Below, in pieces: positions 63,873 to 64,000 of a DNA stretch of 64,000 bases. The stretch covers positions 186,001 through 250,000 of the forward strand of contig NZ_CP041241.1 of NCBI RefSeq assembly GCF_013488225.1. The letters are read 5' to 3'. Under the pieces are notes generated by a model. It had not been told where the DNA came from and made no database searches. It saw nothing but the letters and a program-made list of their open reading frames with translations. The stretch comes from Sinorhizobium mexicanum. Lineage in GTDB: Bacteria; Pseudomonadota; Alphaproteobacteria; Rhizobiales; Rhizobiaceae. The stretch's first letter is position 1. Each line of letters begins with the position of its first letter. The translations under genes were made by a program, and so were the position numbers.

Positions 63873-64000
63873 ATGCAATATTCCTTCGACTTCGCCCCGG
63901 TTCTCGCCGCCTGGCCCATGTTTCTGGACGGTGCCATCCAGACGCTCAGAATGTCGGCAATCTCGATGATTGCGGGCCTGGCACTCGGCATCGTCTTCAT
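63873..64000 (+). CDS. polar amino-acid ABC transporter permease, N-terminus only
   Basis: The first 42 codons are inside the window: MQYSFDFAPVLAAWPMFLDG then AIQTLRMSAISMIAGLALGI, entering the first membrane span. This is the typical start of HisMQ-type permeases (GxxxTLxxS motif). GGAGGTC lies 5-6 nt upstream. The rest, and the binding protein, lie beyond the edge. Confidence 0.85.
   Translation, partial: MQYSFDFAPVLAAWPMFLDGAIQTLRMSAISMIAGLALGIVF

Overview
The window looks like part of a secondary replicon (megaplasmid or chromid) of a fast-growing alphaproteobacterium of the Rhizobiaceae, most probably Sinorhizobium/Ensifer. The reasons are the divergent dctBD/dctA locus with a sigma-54 promoter, a RepA/RepB pair of the repABC family, many ABC sugar-uptake operons with LacI-type repressors, and about ten copies of a RIME-like intergenic mosaic element. 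No rRNA, tRNA, CRISPR array or transposase was seen.

Layout. (1) 1-10.1 kb: a carbohydrate locus. A minus-strand operon encodes a solute-binding protein, two permeases, an ATPase, a PHP-type phosphoesterase, a sugar-phosphate isomerase and a Gfo/Idh oxidoreductase (cut by the window edge). It diverges from a LacI repressor and a large DUF5054/GH38-like protein. Two LacI-type operators sit in the divergent region. (2) 10.2-14.4 kb: a DUF1236 envelope protein, a 71-aa hypothetical protein and a class A penicillin-binding protein with a BA14K-like Cys tail. (3) 14.4-31.5 kb: a second respiratory complex I, in the order J-K-(antiporter 1)-(84-aa membrane protein)-(antiporter 2)-M-N-A-B-C-D-E-F-G. 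A CBS-domain gene and inverted nuoI and nuoH follow. It has no canonical NuoL but four antiporter-like subunits, and its NuoG carries an N7-type cysteine set. (4) 31.9-42.3 kb: an EF-hand protein, a UvrD-type helicase, two small zinc-ribbon/basic proteins, KatG, a two-subunit molybdenum hydroxylase and an AraC regulator. (5) 42.4-47.3 kb: dctD, dctB and dctA for C4-dicarboxylate uptake. (6) 47.4-52.0 kb: an OsmC protein, an ATP-dependent DNA ligase, a sorbosone-dehydrogenase-like protein and hypothetical proteins. (7) 52.2-58.4 kb: a LacI repressor and a ribose-type ABC importer. (8) 58.6-61.0 kb: repAB without repC. (9) 61.4-64.0 kb: a FadR-type GntR repressor diverging from a RidA protein and a polar amino-acid ABC importer that runs off the end.

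The genes work mainly in nutrient capture (sugars, C4-dicarboxylates, amino acids), respiratory energy conversion and oxidative-stress defence. Each uptake operon has its own local regulator, with a recognisable operator in several cases. RIME-like repeats fill most gaps from 29.7 kb onward.
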